Source: Nitrospira sp.
GTDB taxonomy: Bacteria > Nitrospirota > Thermodesulfovibrionia > UBA6902
Assembly: GCA_016784355.1 (NCBI GenBank)
Contig: JADHUV010000015.1
Span: forward strand, 1 to 59,272
Direction of reading: 5' to 3'
DNA length: 59,272 bases
The notes beneath the pieces are model-generated. The model was not told where the DNA came from. It saw only the letters and a program-made list of their open reading frames with translations, and made no database searches. The position numbers were made by a program, and so were the translations under genes. Of this stretch, positions 19,946-29,223 are shown piece after piece. Numbering within the stretch: the stretch's first letter is position 1; the number at the start of each line of letters is the position of its first letter.

Positions 19946-20543
19946 AAGTCATTTTCCCGTGATGTTCCCTGAGCCACTCAGCATTTACATAGCCTGTTAT
20001 TACGGCCTTAAGCGAGTGCCTTGTCTCTTTATTAATCAAAGCCAAGTAAAGATGTCCGAGTAAAAGCATTAATAAAGTTGCAGCAAATCCGATGTGTATT
20101 ATATGTGTCAGGATATGTCCCTTCAATAAAATTATACTGAGACCGCTTATTGAAGTACCTGCTATCAAAATCAGTACTGCAAGCGCATTAATCTTCTGAC
20201 CTGCATTGAATTTGCCAACCGGAGGCAACTTAACACCCTGATTAAACAGTCCTTCAATCCTGCACCTCAGCCATGTAAAATCCTCATTAGTCAGGCGGGC
20301 CAAATGCCTCATGTTATACAAAATATGTTTTCTGTCACCGAAACCAATAACAACTGCCGGCATCAACCAGAGTACTGCGGCCATTATATAGTGAATAAGT
20401 GCATAGGCTGACTTGTAAAAACCATCACCTCCATTTACGCGCTCTGCAATAATAATCAATACACTGCCAAGAAGCAGAACTACAGGGATTGCAAAGGACC
20501 AGTGAAAGATCATCTCCGTCTTGCTAAATCTCATAATTTTCAT
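19935..20543 (-). CDS. Cytochrome b561-type membrane subunit (formate dehydrogenase gamma-like)
   Basis: 202 residues with four hydrophobic helices. Landmarks are the FHW motif near the N-terminus, KFNAGQK before the third helix, and HLYLALINKETRHSLKAVITGYVNAEWLREHH at the end, all typical of the dihaem b subunits of formate dehydrogenases and NiFe hydrogenases (shown here only in part by family). It would exchange electrons between quinone and periplasmic partners. No dehydrogenase alpha or beta subunit is nearby; the downstream 19-haem cytochrome is the obvious partner. First gene of the cluster. Confidence 0.82.
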   Translation of the reverse strand: MKIMRFSKTEMIFHWSFAIPVVLLLGSVLIIIAERVNGGDGFYKSAYALIHYIMAAVLWLMPAVVIGFGDRKHILYNMRHLARLTNEDFTWLRCRIEGLFNQGVKLPPVGKFNAGQKINALAVLILIAGTSISGLSIILLKGHILTHIIHIGFAATLLMLLLGHLYLALINKETRHSLKAVITGYVNAEWLREHHGKMTCEK

Positions 20544-20726
20544 AGTGTAATAGAAGAATCAAAACTATTAGTTCGATTATAAGTCCAATAACTCATAAAA
20601 TAATTATACGTTACTGATCATTAATCAGAGATTAAAGGCAGTATATTAAGAAGTTCAGAAATGAAGGAGTACATATATTCAACTAGAAAGGTGCAGTTTC
20701 TATAAGTCAAAAACTAATTGCTTATA

Positions 20727-22124
20727 TTACATAGAAACTGGGATTGATACTGTAAATATACTACCTTCACCTAACACACTTTCAACCACAATGCTGCCGC
20801 CATGGGACTCTATTATTACATTCGCTATACTTAGACCCAGGCCGGTGCCTTTGGAACTGCGGGATTTATCCACTCGATAAAATCTGTCAAAGATTCTCTG
20901 AAGATCGGCTTTATCAATCCCGACACCTTCATCCCGAATTCTTACAACTATTTTATTATTCTCCCTGTGTGCCGTAGCCTCAACTACTCCTCTAATATCA
21001 CTGTACAGCACAGCATTATCCAGTATATTCATAAACGCCTCGGATAACTTCGCTTTGGAACCGGATGCATATAGTTCTCCCTGCACCTTATAAACAAGAG
21101 TAATATCTTTTTTCTCTGCCAGAACCCTTACCATTCTGATAGCATCCTGCAGACATTCATTAATTGATAAGCTGCTAAAACTCTTCAGGGAAAGAATTCC
21201 TGAATCAAGCTTTGCCAATAAGAGAAGATCATTAACAAGTCTGCCCATGGTAGAAGCAGCTCTGTTGATTATTTCAAAGGCCTCTGTATACTCCTGAACT
21301 GTTCTTCTTCTCAGCAAAATAACATCACACTGCGCCTTAACCACAGACAGCGGAGTTTTAAGTTCATGTGAGGCATCCGCAATAACTTGTCTCTCAATCT
21401 CAAAGGCCTTCTGAAGCCTGTCAAGCATGCCGTTAAACGACTCTGATAAAACACGTAACTCCGCGGCCTGAGAATGTGTATCGAGTCTTTCCTCAAGATT
21501 TTTGTGAGTGATCCGGCTTACAGTATCTGAAAAGTAATCAAGAGGTCGAAGAGACCTGCTAAAGATCCACAGGTTCATAAAACATGCAATAAATATAGTA
21601 AAAGAAAGAATCGCAATAACATACATTCGGATCGTATTAATAATCGAGATGCTGTCTTCTATGCTTTCTGCGATAATGATCGTGGTGTACTTACTGAGAA
21701 ACATGAAATCACTTCTCATAACTCTTACACGTTCATTCTCCGGCCCTAATGATGAATACATAACTCCCCATTCATCATATAAAAATTCCCCTGGCATGGT
21801 AAATTCAAACTCGGGATTCACTAGTGACATGGAGGATGCAAAAACATTACCATCAATTACTACCTGATAATAATGCCCTGAACCAGGGATTGAGTACTCA
21901 CCGGATACCACCTCAGAGAGTTCAAACTCCAGTTCATTATCCTCATAATGCAGCAACCCGCGTACGATCTCCATTTTAGATTGAAGTGCGCGTTCTACTG
22001 AAGATAAAATTGCATTACTTGCATTTCTCATTATAAGAAATCCAGTAAGACTAAGCAGCAATATAAGTAATACCGTCGACCCGAGGATTAGACGATTTTT
22101 TATCGAAGACAGGAGATGGCTCAT
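20727..22124 (-). CDS. Sensor histidine kinase, OmpR-system type
   Basis: 465 residues. Two membrane helices (about 12-32 and 165-185) flank a ~130-residue periplasmic sensor; then HAMP, HisKA (ADASHELKTPLSV) and HATPase with NILDNAV, DEGVGID, FDRFYRVDKSRS and GTGLGLSI. All catalytic boxes are intact. The start overlaps the response regulator stop (ATGA), so it is the cognate kinase of that regulator. The signal is unknown. Confidence 0.93.
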   Translation of the reverse strand: MSHLLSSIKNRLILGSTVLLILLLSLTGFLIMRNASNAILSSVERALQSKMEIVRGLLHYEDNELEFELSEVVSGEYSIPGSGHYYQVVIDGNVFASSMSLVNPEFEFTMPGEFLYDEWGVMYSSLGPENERVRVMRSDFMFLSKYTTIIIAESIEDSISIINTIRMYVIAILSFTIFIACFMNLWIFSRSLRPLDYFSDTVSRITHKNLEERLDTHSQAAELRVLSESFNGMLDRLQKAFEIERQVIADASHELKTPLSVVKAQCDVILLRRRTVQEYTEAFEIINRAASTMGRLVNDLLLLAKLDSGILSLKSFSSLSINECLQDAIRMVRVLAEKKDITLVYKVQGELYASGSKAKLSEAFMNILDNAVLYSDIRGVVEATAHRENNKIVVRIRDEGVGIDKADLQRIFDRFYRVDKSRSSKGTGLGLSIANVIIESHGGSIVVESVLGEGSIFTVSIPVSM

Positions 22125-22792
22125 CCCTGCTTCATAATGTAACCAGAACCCCTGACTGTATGAATAAGCTTCTTTGTAAAGCCTTTGTCTACCTTATTAC
22201 GAACATAATTAATATATACATCAATCACATTACTGTCGAGATCGAAATCAGTACCATATACGTGCGCAATCAACTCGCTTCTGCTAATAATCCTTCCAAT
22301 ATTCAACAAAAAATATTCAAGGATCATATATTCCTTGGCTGAAAGATGAATCTCACGACCATCTCTTGTGACTTCATGAGCATTTACATCAACTTCAAGA
22401 TCTCCCAATGCTAAAAGAGAAGCCGAGTGGCCTTTGTTTCTTCTTATTACCGCCCGCAGCCTTGCAAGCAGTTCAGAAAACTCAAAAGGCTTGGGCAGGT
22501 AATCATCCGCCCCGATATTGAGCCCGGCAATCCGGTCTTCAACATCACCCCGTGCGGTAAGTAGTATGACAGGCACTGTACGCCCGGATGTTCTTAATTT
22601 TTTTAAAAGAGTTAAGCCATCCATGCCCGGCAGCATTATATCCAGAATAATCGCATCGAACTCGTAATTTTCAGCCATGTATAGACCCTCATTACCATCA
22701 TAAGCCGCCTCTACGGTAAATGACTGCTCCTGCAGACCTTTTTTCATTACATTTGCAAGGTCTTTTTCATCCTCTACAATCAATAATCTCAT
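22121..22792 (-). CDS. OmpR/PhoB-family response regulator
   Basis: 223 residues. The receiver has DEKD, LDIMLPGMDGL with the phospho-Asp, and KPFEF. The winged-helix DNA-binding domain runs from about residue 125 (LEVDVNAHEV to IHTVRGSGYIM). GAGAGGA-like ribosome site precedes the ATG. It forms a two-gene unit with the following histidine kinase and lies 26 bp after the stand-alone receiver gene, suggesting one signalling operon. Confidence 0.94.
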   Translation of the reverse strand: MRLLIVEDEKDLANVMKKGLQEQSFTVEAAYDGNEGLYMAENYEFDAIILDIMLPGMDGLTLLKKLRTSGRTVPVILLTARGDVEDRIAGLNIGADDYLPKPFEFSELLARLRAVIRRNKGHSASLLALGDLEVDVNAHEVTRDGREIHLSAKEYMILEYFLLNIGRIISRSELIAHVYGTDFDLDSNVIDVYINYVRNKVDKGFTKKLIHTVRGSGYIMKQG

Positions 22793-22818
22793 TCGCCCAT
22801 TCCTCTCAACATAGCAAA

Positions 22819-23178
22819 TCAGTCATTACCCAAAATTTCTTTAACCTTGCTTTTAAGCTCATCAAAACTGGATGATTTTACCACGTAATGATCCGCAGCG
22901 ACCGCCGAAAAATCAGATTTATAAACGCTGTAGGCCGAGCATATTATTACGGGCAAATCATATTCTAATTCCCTGATTCTGCGAAGAACACTGAGTCCGT
23001 CTTCACCGGGCATTTTGATATCCAGCGTTACAAGATCAGGTTTCTTCTCTTCTATTAAACGAAGGGCAATTTCACCAGTTTCAGCCGTGAGAATATCATA
23101 TCCTTCATCCGTCAGTTCTTCCGAAAGCAATAACCTGATATTTTTTTCATCATCAACTACTAGTATCGTTTTTTTCAC
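22819..23178 (-). CDS. Stand-alone receiver-domain response regulator
   Basis: 119 residues, a single receiver domain (ILVVDDEKN, LDIKMPGEDGL, VVKSSSFDEL). The usual KP pair reads VKSS, so the lysine is kept but proline is lost. The start is the GTG at 23178: AAGGAGG lies seven bases upstream. A longer ATG start at 23199 would put that ribosome site inside the gene. With no output domain it must act through protein contacts, like CheY or Spo0F. It lies directly after the glycosyltransferase gene. Confidence 0.88.
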   Translation of the reverse strand: MKKTILVVDDEKNIRLLLSEELTDEGYDILTAETGEIALRLIEEKKPDLVTLDIKMPGEDGLSVLRRIRELEYDLPVIICSAYSVYKSDFSAVAADHYVVKSSSFDELKSKVKEILGND

Positions 23179-23195
23179 TGCTTCACCCTCCTTTA

Positions 23196-24494
23196 TCATC
23201 TTATATCCCAGCGACTGATCAAATATGGTTTATGCTGCTCAAAGGCCTCACTCTGCTCATTAATGAGCTCCTCTGCCTGGTGTGTATCATGATTCTGACT
23301 TTTCAAAACGAACGAGGCCGTCTTGGCATAATAAATAGGCACCAGCGCCTCAATAATATCACTTTCAGTCAGACCATCAACAAGGTGGTTATAAGCATAT
23401 GCAAAATCTACCAGTACCCTTATCCACAGGTCCGTCGGCATTTCAAATTTTACTGATTCCATCTTAGTAACTTCTTGAACCTTGCTATAATTTTCAGACT
23501 CAAGAACTTTTTCCCATATGTGAAAATACTGGCCTGATCCATCCTTAAACTTCCGGATCAGATTCTCAATATCAATATTTACAGGCTTCGGCATTGCTTC
23601 AGACTCAAATCCGAATATCGCAGTAGGACGACTAAAGGTAACCCCGATCCATTGATCTCTGTAAATCCCCATAAGACGAAAGATAGTGCCCACCACCTGT
23701 TTAAACATCGGACTTAGATCATTCCCCGGATCCTTATCATCATGGATTTTGGTGCCGAGAAATGACTGACAAATTTTAAAATCCTCACATATTGCCACGG
23801 TAGTCATCCATATATCTATGCCGAAACGGGCGATATCTGTTTCCCATACATCTTTAGCAAGCAGACTTCTTATCAGCTCGATAGAAAAACCAAAATCACC
23901 GCCTATCGGCTGTCGCACGCGTCTTCCGTAAAGTGATCTGGTAAGAGGATAAGCTATCATATTAGTAATTGTACCATCATATTTGTGTCTGCTGTAGTAG
24001 GGAGTAACAAATCCAAAGTCTTTCATGATAACGGGAGTTATGAGTAATTCAAGCCATTCAGGGGAAATACTTCTCAGATCAGAATCCAGCATACTGCCAG
24101 CCTTGACATTTAAAAGATCAGCCGCCTCAAAGAGTGCCTTGATTGCCGTTCCCTTTCCAGAAGGACCCTGGTATTTTGTTACAAGTATTTCCGTCTCATG
24201 TTCCAGCCGTGCAATAAAAGTACTATCAAAATAAAGTTTGTCTTTCAGGGCCTCAACAGCGGCCTTTGTGTTTTCTAAATCCCCCCCCTCGGATATCAAT
24301 ATAACACCTTTTTTATCCGGAAAATATTTAGCCAGCCCAAGATCAGCCGCCTTGATAACCCTACCGATAGAATCAGCGTTATTGTAACTGGGAATGCCGA
24401 TGATGATATCAGCAGAACCTATTTCCTTAAGTCGTTTCTGCGCAACTTCGTCAAGCGCATCATACTTAACCCCGGTTTGAGAATCACTGCTCAT
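23196..24494 (-). CDS. GT-A glycosyltransferase, glucosylglycerate synthase-like
   Basis: 432 residues. A GT2/GT81-type fold is shown by IIIGIPSYNNADSIGRVI, a metal-binding DSD (SMLDSDLRSISPEW) and the acceptor segment RRVRQPIGGDFGFS. The size and the last motif resemble glucosylglycerate or mannosylglycerate synthases, which make compatible solutes. That assignment is tentative. AGGAGG lies nine bases before the ATG. Its neighbours are kinases and receivers rather than sugar genes, and the four genes 24494-20727 look like one operon. Confidence 0.75.
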   Translation of the reverse strand: MSSDSQTGVKYDALDEVAQKRLKEIGSADIIIGIPSYNNADSIGRVIKAADLGLAKYFPDKKGVILISEGGDLENTKAAVEALKDKLYFDSTFIARLEHETEILVTKYQGPSGKGTAIKALFEAADLLNVKAGSMLDSDLRSISPEWLELLITPVIMKDFGFVTPYYSRHKYDGTITNMIAYPLTRSLYGRRVRQPIGGDFGFSIELIRSLLAKDVWETDIARFGIDIWMTTVAICEDFKICQSFLGTKIHDDKDPGNDLSPMFKQVVGTIFRLMGIYRDQWIGVTFSRPTAIFGFESEAMPKPVNIDIENLIRKFKDGSGQYFHIWEKVLESENYSKVQEVTKMESVKFEMPTDLWIRVLVDFAYAYNHLVDGLTESDIIEALVPIYYAKTASFVLKSQNHDTHQAEELINEQSEAFEQHKPYLISRWDIR

Positions 24495-24564
24495 AGATTT
24501 AAACCTCCTGTATGCGTTATCAATAAAACCATAGTTTACATATTAAACACTGAAAAATTCATTC

Positions 24565-25881
24565 TCACTCTGCAATAAAACTCAATATAAACTCTGTCCC
24601 CTTTCCTTCTTCGCTGAAAACATCGATATTGCCACCATGCGATACAATTATCTTCTGCACAAGGGCCAGGCCAAACCCTATCCCCTCGGGTTTAGTAGTA
24701 TAAAAAGGAAGAAATATTTTTTGACATATATCCTCTGCAATCCCGCAACCTGTATCTTTAATATGCAATTCAGCCTTGGAGTCCTTATACTTTAACCCCA
24801 CAACCAAATCTCCGCCTTCCGGCATAGCCTCAGCAGCATTAAGAACAAGATTAGCAATCGCCTGCCGAAGAAGAATCTTATCTGCCATCACCGTCACCGT
24901 CGCTTCAGGATAAAATGTAAAGCGTACTGCCTCATATCCAAGCAGTACAGATGCCACGGTTTCTTCTACCAGGGCGTTAAGCTCTATCTTATCATGCTGC
25001 AGGACACTGGGCTTTGCAAATGCCAGAAGTTCTGATATTACCCGATCAACAATATGTATCTCAGATATTATTGCATCCACTGTTTTTTTATTACTATCTT
25101 CTACTCGCTTTGCAAGCAGTTTTGCATAACCCAAAATCACTGACATGGAATTTCTCATCTCATGTGAGATACCTGCCGACATCTCTCCCAATTGACTTAA
25201 TCTCTGCTTCAACTCCATCTGAGCCTGCAATGTTTTAATATCAGTCAGATCTGTAAATACAAAAATCAGCCCTATCTTCATATCATATGAATTCTTCAAT
25301 TCTGATGTGCTTATGCCCAGCCATACCTGACGTTTATCCTGTGTTTGATATGGATATTCACTTCTGGTTATAAGTATATTGCCCTCAGCTAATTCAGAGA
25401 AAGGCGGCCCTAATATTTCACTGAAATCCTGTCCAATTATTTCATTCTGACTCAATGACAGAATTCCGGCAGCCGCCCGGTTCACACTTTCTATCCTCAT
25501 ATCATTACCAATAGTAATCACACCGCTGGGCACGCTCTGCAGGATATATTCGCTGTATGCCTCCATGCTGCTTGCCCTAGCCTCAGCAATATTACGAAGA
25601 TTTTCAAGATTGTCCTCCCGTTTTTTCAAGGTCCCAACTACATCCTGAAAAGTATCCACCACAAAACCTACCTCAGAGAGAGACTGCAAATTTTCACCGG
25701 AATCTCCTGATTGCTTCAACCTGGCAAGATAATACAAAACCACTCCAATAACAGCAGCAGATATCACTATTGCAAGGGCAGCAAATGCATATCTCATACC
25801 ATCTTCCTGCATGGACGGAATAATCAGAGCGCCTGCTGTAATTCCAAGAAATATCAGAAGTAAAAAAAGAAGATTTTTCAC
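24565..25881 (-). CDS. Membrane PAS-histidine kinase, NtrB-like
   Basis: 438 residues. Two closely spaced N-terminal helices (about 3-20 and 30-50) leave almost no periplasmic loop. A PAS domain lies at about 105-220 (SVPSGVITIGNDMRIESVN), followed by HisKA (GISHEMRNSMSVILGY) and HATPase (LNAAEAMPEGG, DTGCGIAED, GIGFGLALVQ). Sensing is probably cytoplasmic or membrane-borne. The start is GTG. It sits between pilD and the glycosyltransferase operon. The NtrB-type kinase core suggests a sigma-54 activator as partner, but none is in the window. Confidence 0.9.
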   Translation of the reverse strand: MKNLLFLLLIFLGITAGALIIPSMQEDGMRYAFAALAIVISAAVIGVVLYYLARLKQSGDSGENLQSLSEVGFVVDTFQDVVGTLKKREDNLENLRNIAEARASSMEAYSEYILQSVPSGVITIGNDMRIESVNRAAAGILSLSQNEIIGQDFSEILGPPFSELAEGNILITRSEYPYQTQDKRQVWLGISTSELKNSYDMKIGLIFVFTDLTDIKTLQAQMELKQRLSQLGEMSAGISHEMRNSMSVILGYAKLLAKRVEDSNKKTVDAIISEIHIVDRVISELLAFAKPSVLQHDKIELNALVEETVASVLLGYEAVRFTFYPEATVTVMADKILLRQAIANLVLNAAEAMPEGGDLVVGLKYKDSKAELHIKDTGCGIAEDICQKIFLPFYTTKPEGIGFGLALVQKIIVSHGGNIDVFSEEGKGTEFILSFIAE

Positions 25882-25924
25882 ACGTAAACTTCCATATAAT
25901 TATGATCCTTCCAGGTTAAGCGAG

Positions 25925-26728
25925 CTAAGCGCCGGGGAACATCCAGAGGGCTTTGTACCATTCCCATATCCTTCCCCCCCATAAAAGACTTATCAGAGAT
26001 CCCATGGCCAGATAAGGCCCGAACGGAATTCTTGCACTCCACTCCCTGCCCTTTATTATCATAATACCTACTCCAAATATTGAGCCGAGCAAGCTGCCTA
26101 TAAATGTTGTAAAGATAACCCCCTGCCATCCAAGCAATCCCCCAACCATTGCCATCATTTTTATATCACCGCCGCCCATCGCATCTTTTTTAAGTATCAT
26201 GCGCCCCACTACAGCAACTGTATAGAAAAAGCCGCCCCCTGCGAGAAACCCGCCAACAGAGTTCTGCCATGTAAGGCTTTCCGCCAGATTAAAAGGATCA
26301 GGCAGAACAAATGAACCGGCAAGAATTGCCATCGGTATTCCAGGCAGTGTAATACTGTTCGGGATAATCTGATGATCAATATCAATAAAAAAGATAACGA
26401 TCAGAGCTGAAACAAATACAAGGTAAATCAGCAGCACAAGCGGAGATTCAAAGATAAACCTGTACACTACAAGGGTATACAACAAGCCTGTTAAAAGTTC
26501 TATCAAAAAATATCTTGGCGAATACCCCGTCGCGCAATGCCTGCACCGCCCCCTCAATAAAACATAGCTCACAAGCGGGATATTATCATAGAATTTCACA
26601 GGAACCCCGCAATGGCCGCATCTTGATCCCGGACTGACAATCGAAAGCCCCTCAGGTATGCGATAAATACATACATTTAAAAATGATCCCACAAGCAGGC
26701 CCAGAATGAATGAAAATATATATATCAT
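25925..26728 (-). CDS. pilD: Prepilin peptidase / N-methyltransferase
   Basis: 267 residues, polytopic. The N-terminal methylase part has two CxxC pairs (CGHC and CRHC) that bind zinc. The aspartyl protease site is given by FFIDIDHQIIPN and GGGDIKMM. It cleaves and methylates type IV pilin or type II secretion pseudopilin precursors in the inner membrane. No pilin gene is in the window. Its ATG overlaps the stop of the coiled-coil gene (ATGA). Confidence 0.94.
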   Translation of the reverse strand: MIYIFSFILGLLVGSFLNVCIYRIPEGLSIVSPGSRCGHCGVPVKFYDNIPLVSYVLLRGRCRHCATGYSPRYFLIELLTGLLYTLVVYRFIFESPLVLLIYLVFVSALIVIFFIDIDHQIIPNSITLPGIPMAILAGSFVLPDPFNLAESLTWQNSVGGFLAGGGFFYTVAVVGRMILKKDAMGGGDIKMMAMVGGLLGWQGVIFTTFIGSLLGSIFGVGIMIIKGREWSARIPFGPYLAMGSLISLLWGGRIWEWYKALWMFPGA

Positions 26729-27048
26729 TCTTCAGAAAATTTATTAATTTTGCCAGCCTGTTCTTTTATCTCCACTATCTTTTGTTTGACCTGCTTTATC
26801 TCATCCATGGTCTGAAGAACAGCAGCATCTTTAAACACATCCTGTTCTGAGGATTCATCCTTCTCCCTGAGCTCCATAATTTTCCTGCCCATCTCACTGT
26901 AAAGCTCATCCATCCTGCCTTTAAGCTTTGAAGCTTCATACAGCAACCTGCCGGCCGAGGTCTGAGTCTGAATACGTTCCGCCAAAAAACGGGCTACCCA
27001 TTTTAAGCGCGTAATACCTGTATACAGATTTTTCTTAATTTGTTCCAT
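26725..27048 (-). CDS. Small coiled-coil protein, unknown function
   Basis: 107 residues, charged and alpha-helical. Heptad-like patterns run through GRLLYEASKLKGRMDELYSEM and MDEIKQVKQKIVEIKEQ (parts shown). No cysteine pairs, signal peptide or membrane helix. AGGAGG lies five bases before the ATG and the gene is translationally coupled to pilD, so it is very likely real. I do not recognise a family. Confidence 0.75.
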   Translation of the reverse strand: MEQIKKNLYTGITRLKWVARFLAERIQTQTSAGRLLYEASKLKGRMDELYSEMGRKIMELREKDESSEQDVFKDAAVLQTMDEIKQVKQKIVEIKEQAGKINKFSEE

Positions 27049-27096
27049 ATCATCCTCCTATAACCGTAAATATCGGTTTCATATCAGCTTATGCAT

Positions 27097-29223
27097 TCAA
27101 CTTTTGATTAGATCGCTTTTAGTTGCCCATTTCTTCTCAAGCATTTGCCTGAGAAGAGGGTATCCCGTAAGATTGGCATCGACATCAGCAAGTTTGAATG
27201 CCTCTTTGCGGGCTATTTCCAGCAGATCTACATCCCGTAATATATTAGCAATTTTAAGCTCCGGAATACCTGACTGCCGCGTCCCGAAAAAATCGCCCGG
27301 ACCCCTTATCGCAAGATCCTCTTCTGCAATCTTAAAGCCGTCACTTGTGAATTCCATCGCCTTAAGGCGCATTTTGGCCTCTTCACTAAACGGCGGGTAT
27401 ACCAGCAGCAGGCAGTACGATGCATATTCACCCCTTCCAATCCTTCCCCTGAGCTGATGAAGCTGGGCAAGACCAAACCTCTCCGCATGCACAATCACCA
27501 TAAGAGATGCATTCGGGACATCAATGCCAACCTCAATAACCGTAGTCGAAACAAGAATATTAATCTCTCCCAGCTTAAACCTTGTCATAACAGCATCCCG
27601 TTCATCCCGACTCATTCTGCCATGTACAAGCCCGACCTTACGGTCAGGGTACTTCCTGCCAAGCGCCTCAGCACCATCAATAGCTGATTTCAGATCTATT
27701 TTCTCCGACTCTTCTATTAGCGGATAAACAACATACACCTGCCTTCCCATTTCAAGCTGCTCTTCAATCTTTTGAAACACCGCTGATTTTTGAGATGAAA
27801 AGCATATCTTCGTAACAATCGCCTTTCTTCCAGACGGGAGTTCATTAATTACCGATATATCCAGGTCTCCATACAGAGTCATGGCAAGAGTTCTGGGAAT
27901 AGGGGTGGCAGTCATGATTAATATGTCAGGGGTTTCCCCCTTCTGCCTCAGCGCGGCCCTCTGGGCCACTCCAAACCGATGCTGTTCATCTATGACCGCG
28001 AGCCCGAGTTTTTTAAATTCAACCTTCTTTTGTATAAGGGCATGGGTACCAATAATTATATCGGCCTCTCCACTGGCTATCTCATCAACCGGTTTATCCT
28101 TAGTACCCGAGGTAAGTAGTACGGTCTTAATTCCGAGAGCCTGAACAAAACCCATTATAATGGAGTAATGCTGCTCCGCAAGCAGTTCAGTAGGAACCAT
28201 CATACAGGCCTGGTATCCGCTTTCCACTGCGAGCAGCATTGAAAGAAGTGCAACAACTGTCTTGCCGCACCCTACATCACCATGCAATAGCCTGTTCATC
28301 GGAAGAGGCCTCTGCATATCAGTTTTTATCTGCGCAATAACCCTTTCCTGTGCATCTGTAAGCTTAAACCCGAGACCGTTCAAAAACTGAGCCTCCAACT
28401 CACCCGAACCATCAAAACTAATCCCTGCTTCAGCCGTCTCCCTTTTTTTCAATAATGCCAGACCCAGCTCAAGCAGAAAAAATTCATCAAAGATCAAGCG
28501 CCTGTGATAAATTGAGGCCCCGGTGTTTAATGATGCCATATCAACTGTGCCTTCAGGAAAGTGCGCCTGCCTGACAGCAGTCTGCAGGGGCTGAAGATTA
28601 TTTTTTTCAAGGATATCAGATGGCAGATACTCATCTATCAGTGATGAATATTCAGAAACCACTTCAAACATAAATACACGAACCTGTTTCGGAGTGATAC
28701 CTTCTGTTGCCTTGTATACAGGCACGATCCTCGCCGCATGGATATTAACATCACTCCCTCCTATCAATTCATAGTCAGGATTTTCCATCTCCAGCTCACC
28801 ACCGGCAAACATATTACCCTTAACAATACCGCTTAACAATACCTTGCTGCCAATTGGGAAGTATCGTTTCAAAAAGGGTTGATTAAACCACTTAGCCTTT
28901 ATACTCCCAGTATCATCAGCAATGATGAGCTCAAATATTTTCATCCTCTTACGTGGAGTAAGAACTATCTCTGCCTGAATGACCTCACCCTTAAAAGTTT
29001 CGTGCATGCCTTGATACAGTTTGTTAATCTTCTTCATTTCTCTGCGGTCATCATATCTCGACGGAAAAAAGTAAAGAATATCCTCAACAGTGCTGAGACC
29101 CATACGAGAAAGGAGCCGGGCCCTTGCGGGTCCGACTCCTTTTATATACTGAACAGAAGTATCTCGAGTTATATTCCGATCTGCTCCGTTTTTCACTTGC
29201 ACATTACTCTTCGTTTTTCTCAT
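27097..29223 (-). CDS. recG: ATP-dependent DNA helicase RecG
   Basis: 708 residues. A short helix-hairpin-helix entry (VQYIKGVGPARARLLSRMG) is followed by the OB wedge domain and SF2 helicase motifs: LHGDVGCGKTVVAL (Walker A), VIDEQHRFGV (box II DEQH), MTATPIPRTLAMT, and QLRGRIGRGEYASYC (VI). It drives fork reversal and branch migration during repair. The first ATG lies 20 bp inside nusA; GTG codons at residues 8 and 10, just past the nusA stop, are possible alternatives. Confidence 0.95.
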   Translation of the reverse strand: MRKTKSNVQVKNGADRNITRDTSVQYIKGVGPARARLLSRMGLSTVEDILYFFPSRYDDRREMKKINKLYQGMHETFKGEVIQAEIVLTPRKRMKIFELIIADDTGSIKAKWFNQPFLKRYFPIGSKVLLSGIVKGNMFAGGELEMENPDYELIGGSDVNIHAARIVPVYKATEGITPKQVRVFMFEVVSEYSSLIDEYLPSDILEKNNLQPLQTAVRQAHFPEGTVDMASLNTGASIYHRRLIFDEFFLLELGLALLKKRETAEAGISFDGSGELEAQFLNGLGFKLTDAQERVIAQIKTDMQRPLPMNRLLHGDVGCGKTVVALLSMLLAVESGYQACMMVPTELLAEQHYSIIMGFVQALGIKTVLLTSGTKDKPVDEIASGEADIIIGTHALIQKKVEFKKLGLAVIDEQHRFGVAQRAALRQKGETPDILIMTATPIPRTLAMTLYGDLDISVINELPSGRKAIVTKICFSSQKSAVFQKIEEQLEMGRQVYVVYPLIEESEKIDLKSAIDGAEALGRKYPDRKVGLVHGRMSRDERDAVMTRFKLGEINILVSTTVIEVGIDVPNASLMVIVHAERFGLAQLHQLRGRIGRGEYASYCLLLVYPPFSEEAKMRLKAMEFTSDGFKIAEEDLAIRGPGDFFGTRQSGIPELKIANILRDVDLLEIARKEAFKLADVDANLTGYPLLRQMLEKKWATKSDLIKS

